A stretch of 64,000 bases of DNA from Marsupella aquatica (taxonomy: Eukaryota > Marchantiophyta). Of the stretch, positions 1 to 11,856 are shown in pieces; within the stretch, counting starts at the first letter, position 1, and each line of letters starts with the position of its first letter. The DNA is taken from assembly GCA_973895155.1 (NCBI GenBank), contig OZ316893.1, forward strand, positions 13,702,001-13,766,000, written 5' to 3'. Below the pieces are notes generated by a model. The model was given only the letters and a program-made list of their open reading frames with translations. It was not told where the DNA came from and searched no databases. Both the position numbers and the translations under genes were made by a program.

Positions 1-337
1 TAGTATCTATTATCATGATCGTTCAACTTAGTGTGAGACTCTCTGAGTCCATTGTTAACCTGTCATCGTCTGTTGGTTATTTCTGGTGTGTCCTTGACCA
101 GCTTCAGGTTTAGACCTTTACCGCGTTCCGAGGGACAAGTTCTTGGCAGTGCTCTCTTTACTAATTAAGCTCGCAAAGAGCTCTGCCAAAAACATGTCAG
201 GATGTGATTGGTGAATGCCAGAATTGTTGTTCATGCTGAAAAACCGTAAAATGGAAGGCAATCTGGTTTATGCTGTAATTAAAGATGCAATTCTTATCTT
301 ACCTGAATTGGTGGTGTTTTCTATCATTGGTTCGCAG

Positions 338-844
338 GTTTACCTAGCAAATATGCGATTGACGAGTGTACAGACTGACCTTCTCATTACTGTCTATCAG
401 CCTTTGGTCATCAGGTAGTTTATGATACAACTTTCTTGGTGATGTTCTTGAAGGTCATCATGCCATGAATGCCAGCAGTTGTGGGTCTTGCTCGGCATCT
501 TTTTAATTTGTCAACGTCTTATCGTCTTGATGGGCATCTGTAAGTCTAGGTAGCAGATATGTGATCAAATCCTTATGGTCCCCAAAGACATTTGACTTTT
601 CTCCACCGAAACTTCAGGAAGACTTGACCAAGTGAGTATCCTAGATTGCTTCTGAAAATGCTGATGCTCCTGTTTCCCCCCCTTGCTGTTCTTTTGTTGT
701 AGTGAACACAGCTCAAGTGCAGCATCTGTAGGGGTTGTTGGCAGCACCATACCTGCGGAACATGGTGGGTACATGAGTGTTCCAGACATCTTCAGCCTAA
801 TTTTACGAACATTTAAGATAGAGGATTGGGGTTTATTTGGATGA
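338..844 (+). CDS. 3' exons of an unidentified gene (partial, starts left of window)
   Basis: Three exon-like blocks, 338-414, 557-631 and 703-844, join in one open frame through two introns with GT...AG ends (415-556 and 632-702; the second donor is AA|GTGAGT). The frame ends at TGA 842-844 with a C-terminus reading DIFSLILRTFKIEDWGLFG. Phases agree at both junctions (2 then 2), which would be unlikely by chance. A further coding-like stretch at 108-190 (reading LDLYRVPRDKFLAVLSLL) may be an upstream exon, but I could not join it in phase. The family is not recognised. It could be a real gene tail or a decayed one. Confidence 0.35.
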
Positions 845-2764
845 AGCAGAACAGTAATTGTTCCTTACTAATGACTCTAGTACTGGAGAAAGCTTGGTTA
901 GGAATCCTCGTAGTGTACACATGCTAGATTCTTGTGAAGAGATGTCTAGAAGGGTTCCAAGAAGAGTGAAGTATCCAGGCACTTTTGGGGACATCTATTG
1001 ACAGGGTGTATGAATACGGCTTTCAAGAAGGGGAAGATATTCAGGAAGATAACTTGGATATCTCGTGCAAGGATGTAAAATAGCATGGTACTGAGGTGTC
1101 TCCGATTTGGGGAACTGTATTACAACTATGTATATATTATGGTTCCGACCAGCTAGTTGTACCCCATTTATCAGCATCTCCTATACCACTCTTTTTGCTT
1201 TCTCGCTTCTCTATGCCACTGAATCTTTAATCCCTTGAAGATGTCGGCAAATATGTAGAACATTTTTTGGAACACGTTTCCGAACGGACATAACTACAAG
1301 TTCTCTGATTTCCGTCCTAATTTCTTTAATACCTTTGCCATATCCCCTTATGCTAGTTGCACTGGTGCAGTCTTGATGTTCAACAATCGACTGCCCCTGC
1401 TCTAACCTAACACGAAGTTCATTGTATTAATTGAAGATTGATTTTTAAAGCATTAGACTCTTCAGCAAAAAGGGATGCATAGAGACTGGAACACATCGAT
1501 GGCAAATGGGCTGGGCATATGTAAATACCTTCGTGTCTTGTTTTTCTCGAAGGAGCCATTGATGCAGCAGAAGCAGGATGTGTTGAGATACCATGTGATA
1601 GAGGTGACCTCCTTGTCAGGTGGAACTGTGCATGTATGATGGTTGGAAGGTGGGAAGATGGTGGCCAAGATGTACTTTACAAGTCCAGAATGAAAGGGTT
1701 CAAAGTGCATGTATGATGATGTTTGGAAGGTGGGAAGAAGGTGGCCAAGATGTACTTTACAAGTCTAGAATGAAAGGGTTCAAAGAGAGTGCAAGTTGCC
1801 TTGGGGAGCTGGGGAGAAAGGGGAAGCAAAAGGATCAGTCAAATTGCAAAGTCACTTCATGAGAATTCCACATAACGACTGTTGTTAGGATCGTCTTCCT
1901 TTCAAAGGAAGCCTCAGCCTTAACTTCCAAACTAGTTCCGCAACTGAGCAAACATGGCAAAACGCCAGTTTGGAAGGTGAAGAAACCAGATGGGTGATCA
2001 TGAGTAAAAAGATGCCAACGGCTTCTATGAACTTCCTCCATTACAACGGAATGGTAGATACATCTGCAATCTCTCCTATGTATGCATGTTTCGAGAAAGT
2101 AACAGCTTGTGATGGAGGGTTCAATACTCCTGCTGCAATCAAACCTATAATAAAATTGGTGGTTAGAAAATTTAGCCAGATTGGATTCTCCCACATTTAC
2201 AGTTCGGATGAAGGCTTTTGTTGCTGAGCATGGTGTTATCACCTCAGTACAAGACTTTTCAAGCTATTTGTAGGATATAATGTACTGCTCTTCAAGGGAC
2301 CCAGAGACCTGAGTTGGAACATAAGTTCTGAGCTCGAAACGGAGCTGGAATAGTCAGGTGAAAGCCATCTTTCCCGACGAGACTATCCTGAGATCTCTCT
2401 TTGATCTGAATGAAACTAAAGAAGAGCTTATATGATCATTTAGAGATATTGACATCTTTCTCCAGTAGACGATCCTGAGAGATCTGTGGTGAGCTCAATT
2501 GAATGAGACAAACAACCACAAAATATGAGAGTTGAATGGAACTTCCCATCCCGAATATTTCAAACGTAGATACACTGGCATAGTAAGAGCCTTTATTGAA
2601 AAATCTAGCCAAAAAATTCGTTGCCACATCACGGGCATCAGAATATGCGGGCCATTTTGTGCTTTGGATTTACAAAGTGGATAGATGTGAATCGCTGAAG
2701 CCAAATTCCATACTCGGTAGAGCCAATAAACATCTGGATGGAACTGGATCTCTCAGGCCCTCAG
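845..2764. other. Intergenic stretch, no gene recognised
   Basis: Short open stretches lie on both strands. The best are about 1560-1720 + and 1970-2227 +. None shows a recognisable motif or a convincing set of splice sites. A two-copy tandem repeat lies at 1629-1785. The right end is presumably the 3' flank of the tocopherol methyltransferase gene. Confidence 0.4.
1629..1785. repeat. Two-copy tandem repeat, about 77-80 bp
   Basis: The block beginning TGCATGTATGATG at 1629 recurs at 1706 with a 3-bp insertion. Both copies run through the same GGTGGCCAAGATGTACTT core and end in GGGTTCAAAG. Because the second copy carries the insertion, the offset of the shared core is 80 bp. Divergence is low, so the duplication is probably recent. 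Confidence 0.85.
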
Positions 2765-5700
2765 TTAAAGTGGCTTCTTTGCAGTTATGAGAGCAAATTT
2801 GATAAGCCCTTTTTGATAGCCTTGGACCATCAAAGCCATTGCGAAAGCTCCCTTCAAAGTCGTCCAACCTATCAATAACCACATGAAACAAGCTATCACT
2901 CCTTTCTAAATAGATGAAAGGACTAGCTAAACAAATCTCGCTCTCGGCATTCCAGGATACAAAGTGGACCCCCACTGCACTCAACGGATCAAAGTCCAAT
3001 ACATGATCTTAAAACGGGTTTAAACCAGTAGCTGAAATTTGAAGATGAGGTTCTGTATCAAGTCAACAAATGTTACAAGCCCTTAACAGAGGTTTTAGGG
3101 GTTTGGGATCGTACATCCATTTGAAAGGAAAATATTAAGGATGAAGGTAGAGAAATTCCGCACCTGCTTTTGCCAGTCCAATCAAGCCTTTTGGGCTCAA
3201 TGCTGACATAATGACGGCAGGCCAGAAAGGAGTCACGTACTCAGACCAATCAGCTGATTTCACATCCTGTTGAATATAAAAATAATAATAAGCTCACGAA
3301 AGGCAAAATCGAAAAAGACGAAGCATTTTTACCAGTGCTGATGAAGTCCAATATAAATGGGCCACGGCAGTGCCTGTAGAACTGGGTTAAGATTCACTGT
3401 ATAATTACTTCCTTCTCATAATGGCACCCCACAAAACCACATCCACACCCACCCTCGCGCACATGGAGGATTTGAACCTTGCACAGATCTTGTATAGAAG
3501 AAGAAGGTACCTACCTTCAGGTTTAAGCCTTCTGCTATTTTCACGTAATCAGAAGGAGAGCACCAGGCAGGAAGATAGTAGGCATCACAGATTTTATCCA
3601 ACAGTTCCTGCCAGAGAAAACCAATCAGTAGTTGGAGAAATTTTGCGACATCTCTGACAAATTATCCAGCATTGACGATGCTTCAAGATGTTCCCAGCTC
3701 CATCAGTGAAGAAAGTTTCCTGTACATTTTAGGCTTCCAAAAGGGGAATCTTATTTAGGCTTACTTGTTCATCTGCAGTTAAGGATTCTTCCCCCGGTTG
3801 GAGATCTCGATGGCACCATGTAACAATCAGAATGTGACCATTGGGAGCTGTGACTCGTGCTAACTCCGTCAAGAACTGAAGAGAAAGACAACACGAGGAT
3901 CACCTAATTAGATCGCATCAGCAAGAGTATACCTTTAGAAACATTAAACAAGTGTCTGAGCAGATCAAATGTTACAGCCTCGACTTGAAACGCAATCTCA
4001 GGGACGGGAAAGTTTCCTCCTACCATCAACGATCAACATGTGAATGTTATCACTATGACACAGTGCAAAATTTTGGCGCTGGTCCTGTTTCTATTGAATC
4101 TTAAATCCTTTGAGAAACTTATACACAAATTCAAACAATTTTCTCAGCTGAGTTGAGCAATACCTTCGTTTTGTCTGGCATGTGCTCTCCACTCTCCATT
4201 GACCAGACAAGATCGAATTCACCATCTGCAAAGGGCTGGTTCAAAGCATCCGCTACCTGGAAACTGACCTAATAAAATAGCAATAGTTCAAGTGAGGGCT
4301 AGTCAGGACGTGCTAACAGAATCCAGTGTACTTTATATATAACTAGGGCATTGACTCTTGAGAGTGATTTGGGCATTGCATCAGTGGGGCTTAGTTCTCA
4401 TACATGCTTTGATGGATAGAGCTTGGTGGATAGAGAAAAAACAAACGATAAAACTTGAACAAGTAAGCCACAACACAGCTTCTCCTGACCAGGCCACCCG
4501 TATTTTCAGAATGGGCAAGGACTCAGGAATAGCCCTGCAAAAGAAAGAAGCAGACGGAAGGTCACCGGATGTTCTTCATACCTGCTCTGAAAGGCCTTGT
4601 TCTTCTGTCAAAGAGGTAGCTCGCTGGGCTTGTCGTGGACTCAGAGTAATCCCCTTGACCTTCGCACTGTACTTACGAGCCAAATGACGAGCACTGCCCC
4701 CAATTCCGCATCCCACATCCACTACAGTCCGTGGCTCATTCTCACCCTCTGTGAGAATGATCTATTGTCAGAACTTTAGGATTTCCTTGCAGACTCTTCC
4801 AAGCAATGACACTTTCGCCCGTTTCCGCTACTTGTTCTGTCAATCCATTACTACCGTTGTTGTTACTCGGGACCTCTCAATCTCAGCCATTCCCAAATGC
4901 CCAATTTTACGACAAACGTCAACTACACAAAGAACGTTAGTCGAATTATCTGGGCAGAGAAGGAAATTTCTACGAAACTGCAAGATTATGCTTTCCCTTG
5001 TTGTGTTCTTAAACGCTTTGCAGATTCCTTTCCAGCCAAGGTCCAGGGACCATTCATATGACTTCGAAGGCTATACAAATAGCTTTGGCCTCACTGGTGT
5101 TAGTGGACTAAATAGGTTTTCCAGAGATTCAATGTCGACCTCTCGATGTTTGCCCCGTCCAAGAAACCCAAGAGGAGGTGGCCATCTTGGGGTCCATCGT
5201 TTAGTCTCTCATTCTTCACCTCCCCGCATCCCACTTAGTCTACTGAAACGAGCATTTGTGGAAAAGGCCTTGGCCCTCCAGAAATTGAAGGTCAAAGTTC
5301 AAATCCTCCGGCCAAGAAACTCAAATCTGAATGATTCAAGGAGCACGGTAACATATTTAGGAGGGATGATGGGCGGGCTACGTACCAGGAATTCCGGCCC
5401 AAGAAAGACTCTCTTCAATCATTCGGACTTGAGCAGCCAGGTGCCCTCCTCCATTCTCAGGCGAGTCTCCGGGCGTGTAATAGCCGTGGTGCATGTGCTC
5501 TCCCCAAATGTCCTCCCACACTCCGGAAGAGGAGTCATAGAAGTTGGCAATGCCCTCATTCAGCTCCACCACTGTACGTTCTTTTGCGCCTGCTGCTGCT
5601 GCTGTAACGACGGAATATCTGCCAGCCTTGGGAACGTTTCTCCTCCTGGAAGGAACGGCAGCTGACGCAAATCCTCTCTCGGTGTTCAAACTGGTCGGCC

Positions 5701-5773
5701 TACTGGCTCCCACTTGCGGACGAGAATGGCCATTCAATCTGCTTATGGAGCAAGCTCCAGATATGGCTGACAT
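2765..5773 (-). CDS. VTE4: Gamma-tocopherol C-methyltransferase, plastid (seven exons)
   Basis: Exons on the minus strand are 5386-5773, 4582-4748, 4164-4268, 3765-3875, 3515-3607, 3164-3266 and 2765-2868. All introns are GT-AG and phases agree throughout, giving 356 residues, normal for the family. The enzyme methylates gamma- and delta-tocopherol with S-adenosylmethionine, the last step of vitamin E synthesis in plastids. The first ~60 residues are Ser/Ala/Arg-rich with few acids, as expected of a transit peptide. Then come IANFYDSSSGVWEDIWGEHM and HHGYY, which are family hallmarks. SAM motif I is VVDVGCGIGGS at about residues 138-148. WSMESGEHMPDK, VTWCHRDLQPGE and ICDAYYLPAWCSPSDY follow in the expected order, and the protein ends ITAKKPL. 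The ATG at 5773 is the first in frame. Expression is not tested, but no break is seen. Confidence 0.95.
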
Positions 5774-7708
5774 TTTGCTTAGAATCGTCTCCGAGGCGTT
5801 GCAATGCTCGCTTGCTCCCTGCTCGAGGTCGGTATCTCCGAGCTTTATGACCCAACTGAAGGCGTCTCACCCCTCACTGAATATGGCTGTGCTCGACGAA
5901 CATATAATTAGACGCTTTTGGTTGCAGCATTTCCCTTCTGCGTGTCATCAGTATGAGCTCTCTCTCTCTCTCTATTGTGGACCCTCCATTTTCTTTTCCA
6001 CATGCAACATCAGCATCCACGAAAGAGATCGAGTCCGTTATGGCTTGACGACTGTTTCTGTTGGGTCCGTCAAAATCTAAAATTAAGCATTGTTGTTCGT
6101 GTCGTATAGCATTATTTGGCCGAACATCTTTCACGTAGACCGATAACATAATGGTACTCTATGACGCACACAATTTAGTCGGCAAAATCAGAGTGACACG
6201 TGCTTCGTTGCATGCCCTACTCGTTGACCCTTTGAGTACAATGGGGTTTTTCTAATGTCTCACAACTTGGCCTCGGTTTCACTGTAAAGATGGATGCTCC
6301 TCTTTCGAGTGGCATAAATCAGTTATCTTCATTCCCTCGTATGGACGAGTGCGGTTTGATGTAGCATGCTAGGACGGCGAGGAAAAATGCCGGGATTGAT
6401 AACAGCTTTTCGCATCATTTCAGATTTTGAGAGGTCGTACCAAAGAGAATAATGTGGAGAGAGAATGGGATATAGGGAACATGCAACCGCAAACTTCCAC
6501 TTGTACTACACTTTATTGTTTCTGAAGGCTAGATGTACGAAGTTGGGGGATGCCAAAGTGAAATCCATGAATGCTTATTTGGTGAAGAATTAAGTTCTGA
6601 GGAATTCCCAAGACATAGTTTCGGCGCGTCCGTGCGACCACCGTTCCGACAGGACACGCTGCACTTGGTTGTTCTTGGCCTCCAGTCCTTGTTGTCTTTC
6701 GGTGGCCTTCAAAGGGATCCGGATGTCTAAGCAACCTGCACGACATGGGGCTTCAGAGGAATGCGTCAGTTGTAATTCCCATGACCCCCAGCCTTCGTTC
6801 TGTTTTGCTGGCATTGAAAGCGATGTGGTTGTAGTTTAAACTTCTACAAAATTGAAGATGACCTCAATCCCCATAAACATTAGCGTTCTCTTGACAGTTT
6901 GCCTTACTTTGTAAATTGGAAGAAACTCTCAAGGATTTTTCCGCCGAGGAGTAGCTGGGAGCACCATTGTTAAGAGCAATTACTCATAACCAGCACTGAC
7001 TCCGGAAGATTTTACTTTTCAGAGACTGAGTTTTGCGAGTCTCAGCACTACCGTAGCTAAACCGAAAATGGATATTCCCAATCCTTGGCCCAGGAGTACT
7101 ACCGTAGCTAAACTGAAAATGGATATTCCCAATCCATGGCCCAGGAGTAGTTTGAAGCACGACGGTTCACCCGTAAGATTCTTACTGTTCTTCAGGGCTC
7201 AACTGTTGTGAGTCTCATAACCAGCTAAACACACATGCCTTGCCCATAGGAGTACAAAAGCGGACAACAAAAACGATAGAAACAAAGAATGGGAGCTTTT
7301 CGTAGTATCATAAGTGGTGCGCATTCAGAGAACGGCTTCAAGCTTTCCATGGCATATGCAATATCATCTGCTATTTCACATTCTTGGCTCATCTTATGGC
7401 ACCGTTTGGCCTGCTGCATATTTGGACAACATGCTTAATGAAAATAAGGGCACTTTCAATGAATTGCGTGTACAATCATTCTCCAACTTCTGAGGAGTTG
7501 TTCCCGTTGGCTTATGGGAATCTGGCACACTTGTAACGACTTGAACGTTCAGCTTCTGGTTGTGGCTTATTAACCACGACGACATTCACCTTCTTGCAGA
7601 GCATCAGCTTCCAGTGTGAATTCTCTCACCAGCATGTATACTTGTGCCCGGGTCAGAGCCACCTCTGAATAAGTATGCATATTCTCCTCATGAACCCTAA
7701 AATCAACC
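5774..7708. other. Intergenic region between VTE4 and presenilin
   Basis: This holds the presumed promoter of the tocopherol methyltransferase gene (reading left from 5773) and the 3' flank of presenilin. A CT-rich run lies at about 5957-5975. A 51-bp tandem duplication sits at 7047-7148. I see no coding region. Confidence 0.5.
7047..7148. repeat. 51-bp tandem duplication
   Basis: Two adjacent copies begin ACTACCGTAGCTAAA at 7047 and 7098 and end in CCCAGGAGT. They differ at only a few bases (for example ACCGAAAATGG versus ACTGAAAATGG). It lies in the 3' flank of the presenilin gene. Confidence 0.9.
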
Positions 7709-9121
7709 CTAAAAGAACACAAAATGGGTAGCAAGGTTTGTGACAAAAGGGTCTAGGAGAAGCCTGGTCAAAAAATAGAACAAGACTCCAAGAGAAATGG
7801 AAAATGGAAGAGCTGGAAGTGCACGACGCCAGACAGCTAGCAGCAACAGCGTTGCTCCCAGCCCAGCAACGATTGCGAGATAGCACGCATAAACTGTCAT
7901 CATATCATACATAGCAGCCCTGCCCACCAGAACACTGTAAAATATGAAGTCACCCAGCCCCAATTTGATTGAACCTGACAGCACCCCTCCCTCCCCATCG
8001 CCAGCAACATTATCTAGAATATCCTCGATGTTCGTCCCGCCTCTAGTGCCAGCTTCCATGCCATCCATGGCTACTGCAGACTGCGTTGCAGTAAGTGCTT
8101 GAGCTTGAGTCTGATGGCTTACCAAGGCCAATGTCTCCTCATCTTCACCAGTAGCGAGAGTGCTTACTGGCAAAACATCATTATCACCTGCAGAAACTAG
8201 GGAAGGAGGACGAGCCACACCTTGTACCTGACCTGATTCTGGCCTCGGTAGATTCCTCTGAGAATGTCCAGCAGGTGCCAGCCCAAGTTCAGTCGAATTA
8301 CTTCCCGGAGCACCTGCACCAGGTCTTCTTCTCCATCTCGGAGGCCGCTGGACAGGTTGCGGAGGCCGAATTGAAGTAACAGAACCATCACGTGAGCTTG
8401 CTTCAGGGGCGGCTGTTTGGGGGACGTACCCTGGCCGTGTAACTGGCCTAGCTTCATAAATCAAGGCTGGAATGTCTTCATCTCTAGCAATAGCAAGCTC
8501 AACGAGCATATTTAGAGGTCCCCCAGGAACCAGAACAGCAACCACATCGTACAAAGCCATGGCCAGGAGGAGAATCCATGTTGTCCACTCGGGCAGCATA
8601 GTAAACCAGTATGCCACAAGGACACCGATAAGCACAAGGTAACCCTGAGTGAAGACAATTGGCATTTTGCAGAAGAACACCGCCATAACGCCCACTGTTG
8701 CAAAATTGTAAAGAATTATGCTAAATGTGATAACATCAATGGGGATGGAAAAGTACTGTACCAGTTGGATGGCCAAGCCACCCCCCATGTAAGCCAGGAC
8801 CATGAAAGCCGAGAAACCCATGTACCCTTTGAGAATCCTGTTACATCTAAAGTAGAAGAGAGCCACAAGGACAAAGGTGACCACAGTGACAATTGCCACA
8901 AACACCAGAGCATTCAACAGTGCACCTCCCAATTTCTCTGAAAATGAATCTGATTCCTGCTCATCGTACACCAGCATGGCAATGCTCGCAGCTGGAGCAT
9001 CCCCTCCGTGTGGAACGAGGGTGTGCACCAACAGCACTACAAGAAGCATACAGAGGGAGACTGGACTGATAATCCCTAAAATCTCTGCTCCCAGATGATC
9101 CAACACACTGCCTTCTGCCAT
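7709..9121 (-). CDS. PS: Presenilin, catalytic subunit of gamma-secretase-type protease (single exon)
   Basis: This is an intramembrane aspartyl protease of the presenilin family, acting in endomembranes. The open frame runs from 9175, but the methionine at 9121 (MAEGSVLDHLGAEILGI) matches where plant presenilins begin, giving 470 residues. The frame contains the two catalytic aspartates in their family motifs: YD in LLLAMALYDVVAVL (D about 192) and GxGD in LGLGDFIFYSVL (D about 391). It also contains the C-terminal PAL motif in LPALPFSI (about 436). Hydrophobic segments fit a nine-span topology. A long hydrophilic Pro/Arg/Ala-rich loop (about 210-380) lies between the two aspartates, where presenilins are normally cleaved. 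There is no intron and no frame break. Plant presenilins are commonly intron-poor, so this is not by itself a sign of retrocopying. Confidence 0.95.
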   Translation of the reverse strand: MAEGSVLDHLGAEILGIISPVSLCMLLVVLLVHTLVPHGGDAPAASIAMLVYDEQESDSFSEKLGGALLNALVFVAIVTVVTFVLVALFYFRCNRILKGYMGFSAFMVLAYMGGGLAIQLVQYFSIPIDVITFSIILYNFATVGVMAVFFCKMPIVFTQGYLVLIGVLVAYWFTMLPEWTTWILLLAMALYDVVAVLVPGGPLNMLVELAIARDEDIPALIYEARPVTRPGYVPQTAAPEASSRDGSVTSIRPPQPVQRPPRWRRRPGAGAPGSNSTELGLAPAGHSQRNLPRPESGQVQGVARPPSLVSAGDNDVLPVSTLATGEDEETLALVSHQTQAQALTATQSAVAMDGMEAGTRGGTNIEDILDNVAGDGEGGVLSGSIKLGLGDFIFYSVLVGRAAMYDMMTVYACYLAIVAGLGATLLLLAVWRRALPALPFSISLGVLFYFLTRLLLDPFVTNLATHFVFF

Positions 9122-9175
9122 CGCTGCCGCTACGGCAAAGAGAGAGATCTCAAGAATTGTGCATCTCCCTTGCAC

Positions 9176-10173
9176 TAACCTCTACACAAATTAGAATTCC
9201 AAAAAGCAGAGAAAAAAGATGGCATCCAAATGTCCGTCTAATCCAAACCAAGGCTCCGCTCCATCGCAGGAGAACCCTAAATGTCGAAAAACGCTACGAA
9301 ACATCAGCACAGAGACGTAGAGATCCGCAGTCAAATTGCGGGCGAGATTTCCAGAATCGGTAATGATCATCCGCCACATTACACTTCTCGCCTCCGGCAG
9401 CTACGCAATCCGCTCTACACTCCAGAGCTGCAACACTTCAATCCCTACAAGAGTTTTTCTCTTCGTATATTTCTGTACTTTATTGAAGAAACCCACATCG
9501 AGGGCACTCCAAGGTCATTTTGAGATTTGTTCTGGTTGACTCTTCGAATATTTGGGTTTTCTAGATTGCAACCCCTTTTTTGGCATAGTAACATCTAACA
9601 ACCTTGCCACTCAATTTGTTTATCACAAGAAGTGCTTTTTGTTTGTGGGTTAATAGAATTAACCACTGTTAGCTCATTCACATCCAATGACAGCACTTGA
9701 ACTCAGTTTTGCATTGCAATTTGACAGCTCAAGTCTGCCTTAAACCAAATAAAAAGAGAAGTGCCCAAGATTTCTTCATTTTTCACATTCTTCTCTTCTA
9801 GGGTGAGATTTTGCTCCACAATTTCAAGACTGCTTATATTCCCTGCCCTGCCCCAGCCGACCTTTCCCCATACCCTGCCCTGCCCCGGCCCTGCCCCGGC
9901 CCTGGCCTGTCCCAGGATGGCCGGCCGGGAACTGACGGACAAGTTGTCTTGTTGTCAGACACGACAACTTGTCATTTGTCGGCTCCAAAAGGGGTCAAAT
10001 GTTGGATATTCGCTTATATTCCCCGGCCGGTCGGGAAAGGCCAGGACAGGCCGGGGTTGGGCCGGGGCCAGGACGACCGAGTGTGACACATGCCGGATGT
10101 TGGGGTCCAGACCCCTCATTTGTCGAACAAGTCCAAACCCAGTAGTCCCCCTGGGCAGGAAATGGGCCACCCA
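9176..10173. other. Presenilin upstream region and CCTGCCC-rich stretch
   Basis: 9176-9560 is the presumed 5' leader and promoter side of presenilin; it is open in short frames but shows no motif. About 9838-9915 is dominated by CCTGCCC/CCGGCCC motifs. A 10-bp inverted repeat (ACAAGTTGTC at 9939-9948 and GACAACTTGT at 9963-9972) follows. The right part may belong to the repeat that begins at about 10174. Confidence 0.5.
9838..9915. repeat. CCTGCCC/CCGGCCC-rich low-complexity stretch
   Basis: The motif CCTGCCC and close variants occur repeatedly in about 80 bases. Similar GGGCAGG or CCTGCCC clusters recur near 10151, 10203, 10246, 17658-17800, 31048-31247 and 43478-43530 in this window. Confidence 0.75.
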
Positions 10174-11130
10174 GTTCCAATTATTTTCATTGTTTCCCCT
10201 GGGCAGGAGGGGGTTGGTTATTTTGTTTGTTTGTTTTGTGCACCCGGGCAGGAGTTGGCCCTCGTTCATTTGTGTGTCCCTTTGTTCAATTTTTCCTGTT
10301 TCCATTCATTAGGAAGGTCAACCTTACCCGACCGACCCTTTTACAGCAGCCCAAACTCTGGGGTCAGGGCCATGACACAGAATGAGTGGGGCAAAGTTTT
10401 TGGCTCCAATGATAGTGTTGTTAGGTGTTGAAGTGATTCCAGCAATTGAAACTCAGGCTACCCAAGTCACTAACAGTTATCCACTGGTAAACCAACACTG
10501 AGTTGATGCAGTTAACCCTAAATTTTGTTTATTTTGACCTCAGTCAAAGCTGGCTTTGGTCAAGCCACCATTCCTGCAATCAAACTCAGTCTACCAGCGT
10601 CACTAACAGGTACTGTTAACTGATACCGAGTTGATGCAGTTGCACTGCGTTTGGGTCTTACCACCCAGTCAAAGCTGGCACCTGTAGTATTCTCAAGTGA
10701 CAATAAATCCCTTGTGAAATTTTTCTTTGTATGACTATACATGGTTATGAGGCATTACCCGGGGTGAGGCCACCAAAACCCATGAGCAAGCCTGGCCTGG
10801 GGATTTCTCAAATTTGAATGACAAATATGGTCAGATGCAAGTGGTAGACAGTGACAAACACAAATTTTTGCAATGTAAAAATGAAATGAATGGTTCAAAA
10901 GTGCATGCCCAGAAATTCATCTCCGCCCGGGACAATGGGCTGTGACCCCCTCAGATTCACTGCCCTGTGAGATTACAGCCCATTACCCTCTTGGAGATGG
11001 GTTACCCCTACACATTCCCGCAATCAAGATTGAGCCAGAGTCATTAACACTTATCAAATGTTGAGATGATACAAGTAACTGCATGCCATCGGACCTTCTG
11101 ACCTCGATCAAAGAAAATAACCAACCTTCT
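10174..11130. repeat. Tandem repeat copy A (about 0.95 kb), carrying an empty transposon site
   Basis: This segment is closely similar, in the same order, to 11256-11409 plus 14977-15784 plus 17593-17610 (copy B). Shared landmarks are TTCCAATTATTTTCATTG, the block ending GGTCAACCTTACCCGACCG, and CAGCCCAAACTCTGGGGTCA. Copy A is uninterrupted; at 10324-10326 it has the single TTA that flanks the Harbinger insertion in copy B. There is no coding capacity. The origin is unknown; it could be a non-autonomous element or a local duplication. Confidence 0.85.
10324..10326. other. Paralogous empty target site (TTA) of the Harbinger element
   Basis: Copy A reads GGTCAACC-TTA-CCCGACCG here. Copy B reads TGTCAACC-TTA, then the transposon, then TTA-CCCGACCG. 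This gives the pre-insertion state and fixes the element ends to the base. Confidence 0.9.
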
Positions 11131-11856
11131 TTTATACCCTCTAATAAAAGTAGTCTCTCCCTCCCAATCCAACCACTTGGGGGCCACAGGGTTCCTTTTT
11201 AGGCTTGCGGGCAGAAAGTTCTGCCCAAATGGAGAGACCAACTTCAATTCAACTGGTTCCAATTATTTTCATTGTTTCCCCAGGTCAGGAGGGGGTAGGT
11301 TATTTTTCTTTGTTTGTTTTGTGCACCCGGGCAGGAGTTGGCCCTCATTCATTTGTGTGTCCCTCTGTTCATTTTTTCCTGTTTCCATTCATTAGGAATG
11401 TCAACCTTAGAGCAACCGCACCGGTTTTCCAGTCCAACTCCTGTAAAGGGGAATTCTTTGGCCTATAGCATTTGCCGGCCCGAAGCCTGCCTCCCCCTGG
11501 CACCGGTCAAGACTCTGAAGGCCGCCAAACTTCTTTAACCCAAGTTCGAACCAGCACTTTCCAGTTCAAACCACACTTTTTGCCCCAACACCACAGCGAG
11601 AAGCTCTCCCGCGACCATGACGAACAAGGTCTACTTCTGAAACATCATGTGCAGTCGATGTGCACTGCGAGCCCAAAAATTGAAACATTGCGTCGCCTTC
11701 TTGAATTGCAATTCTTTGTCTATTCTTGGCTTGTGCTGGTGAATCATGGACAAAATTGAAGAGTGGCGACAGAAATTCCAAAAGCAAATGGAGAATGACC
11801 TCTAGGATGAAGAGGACGAGTAGGCATTTTGGGAAGAGACAATCTTCACATGACCA

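Noticed and set aside
3440-3490. tRNA-like T-arm phrase (AAGGTTCAAATCCTCC on the minus strand)
   Set aside because: No acceptor stem, D-arm or anticodon arm can be formed upstream; it lies in a VTE4 intron.
4751-5665. 304-codon open frame on the + strand
   Set aside because: It lies antisense to VTE4 exon 1 and intron 1, which are well supported on the minus strand, and its protein has no recognisable motif.
9122-9175. Eighteen extra N-terminal residues of presenilin
   Set aside because: The region before MAEGSVLDHLG does not resemble the family, and the downstream ATG fits the usual start.
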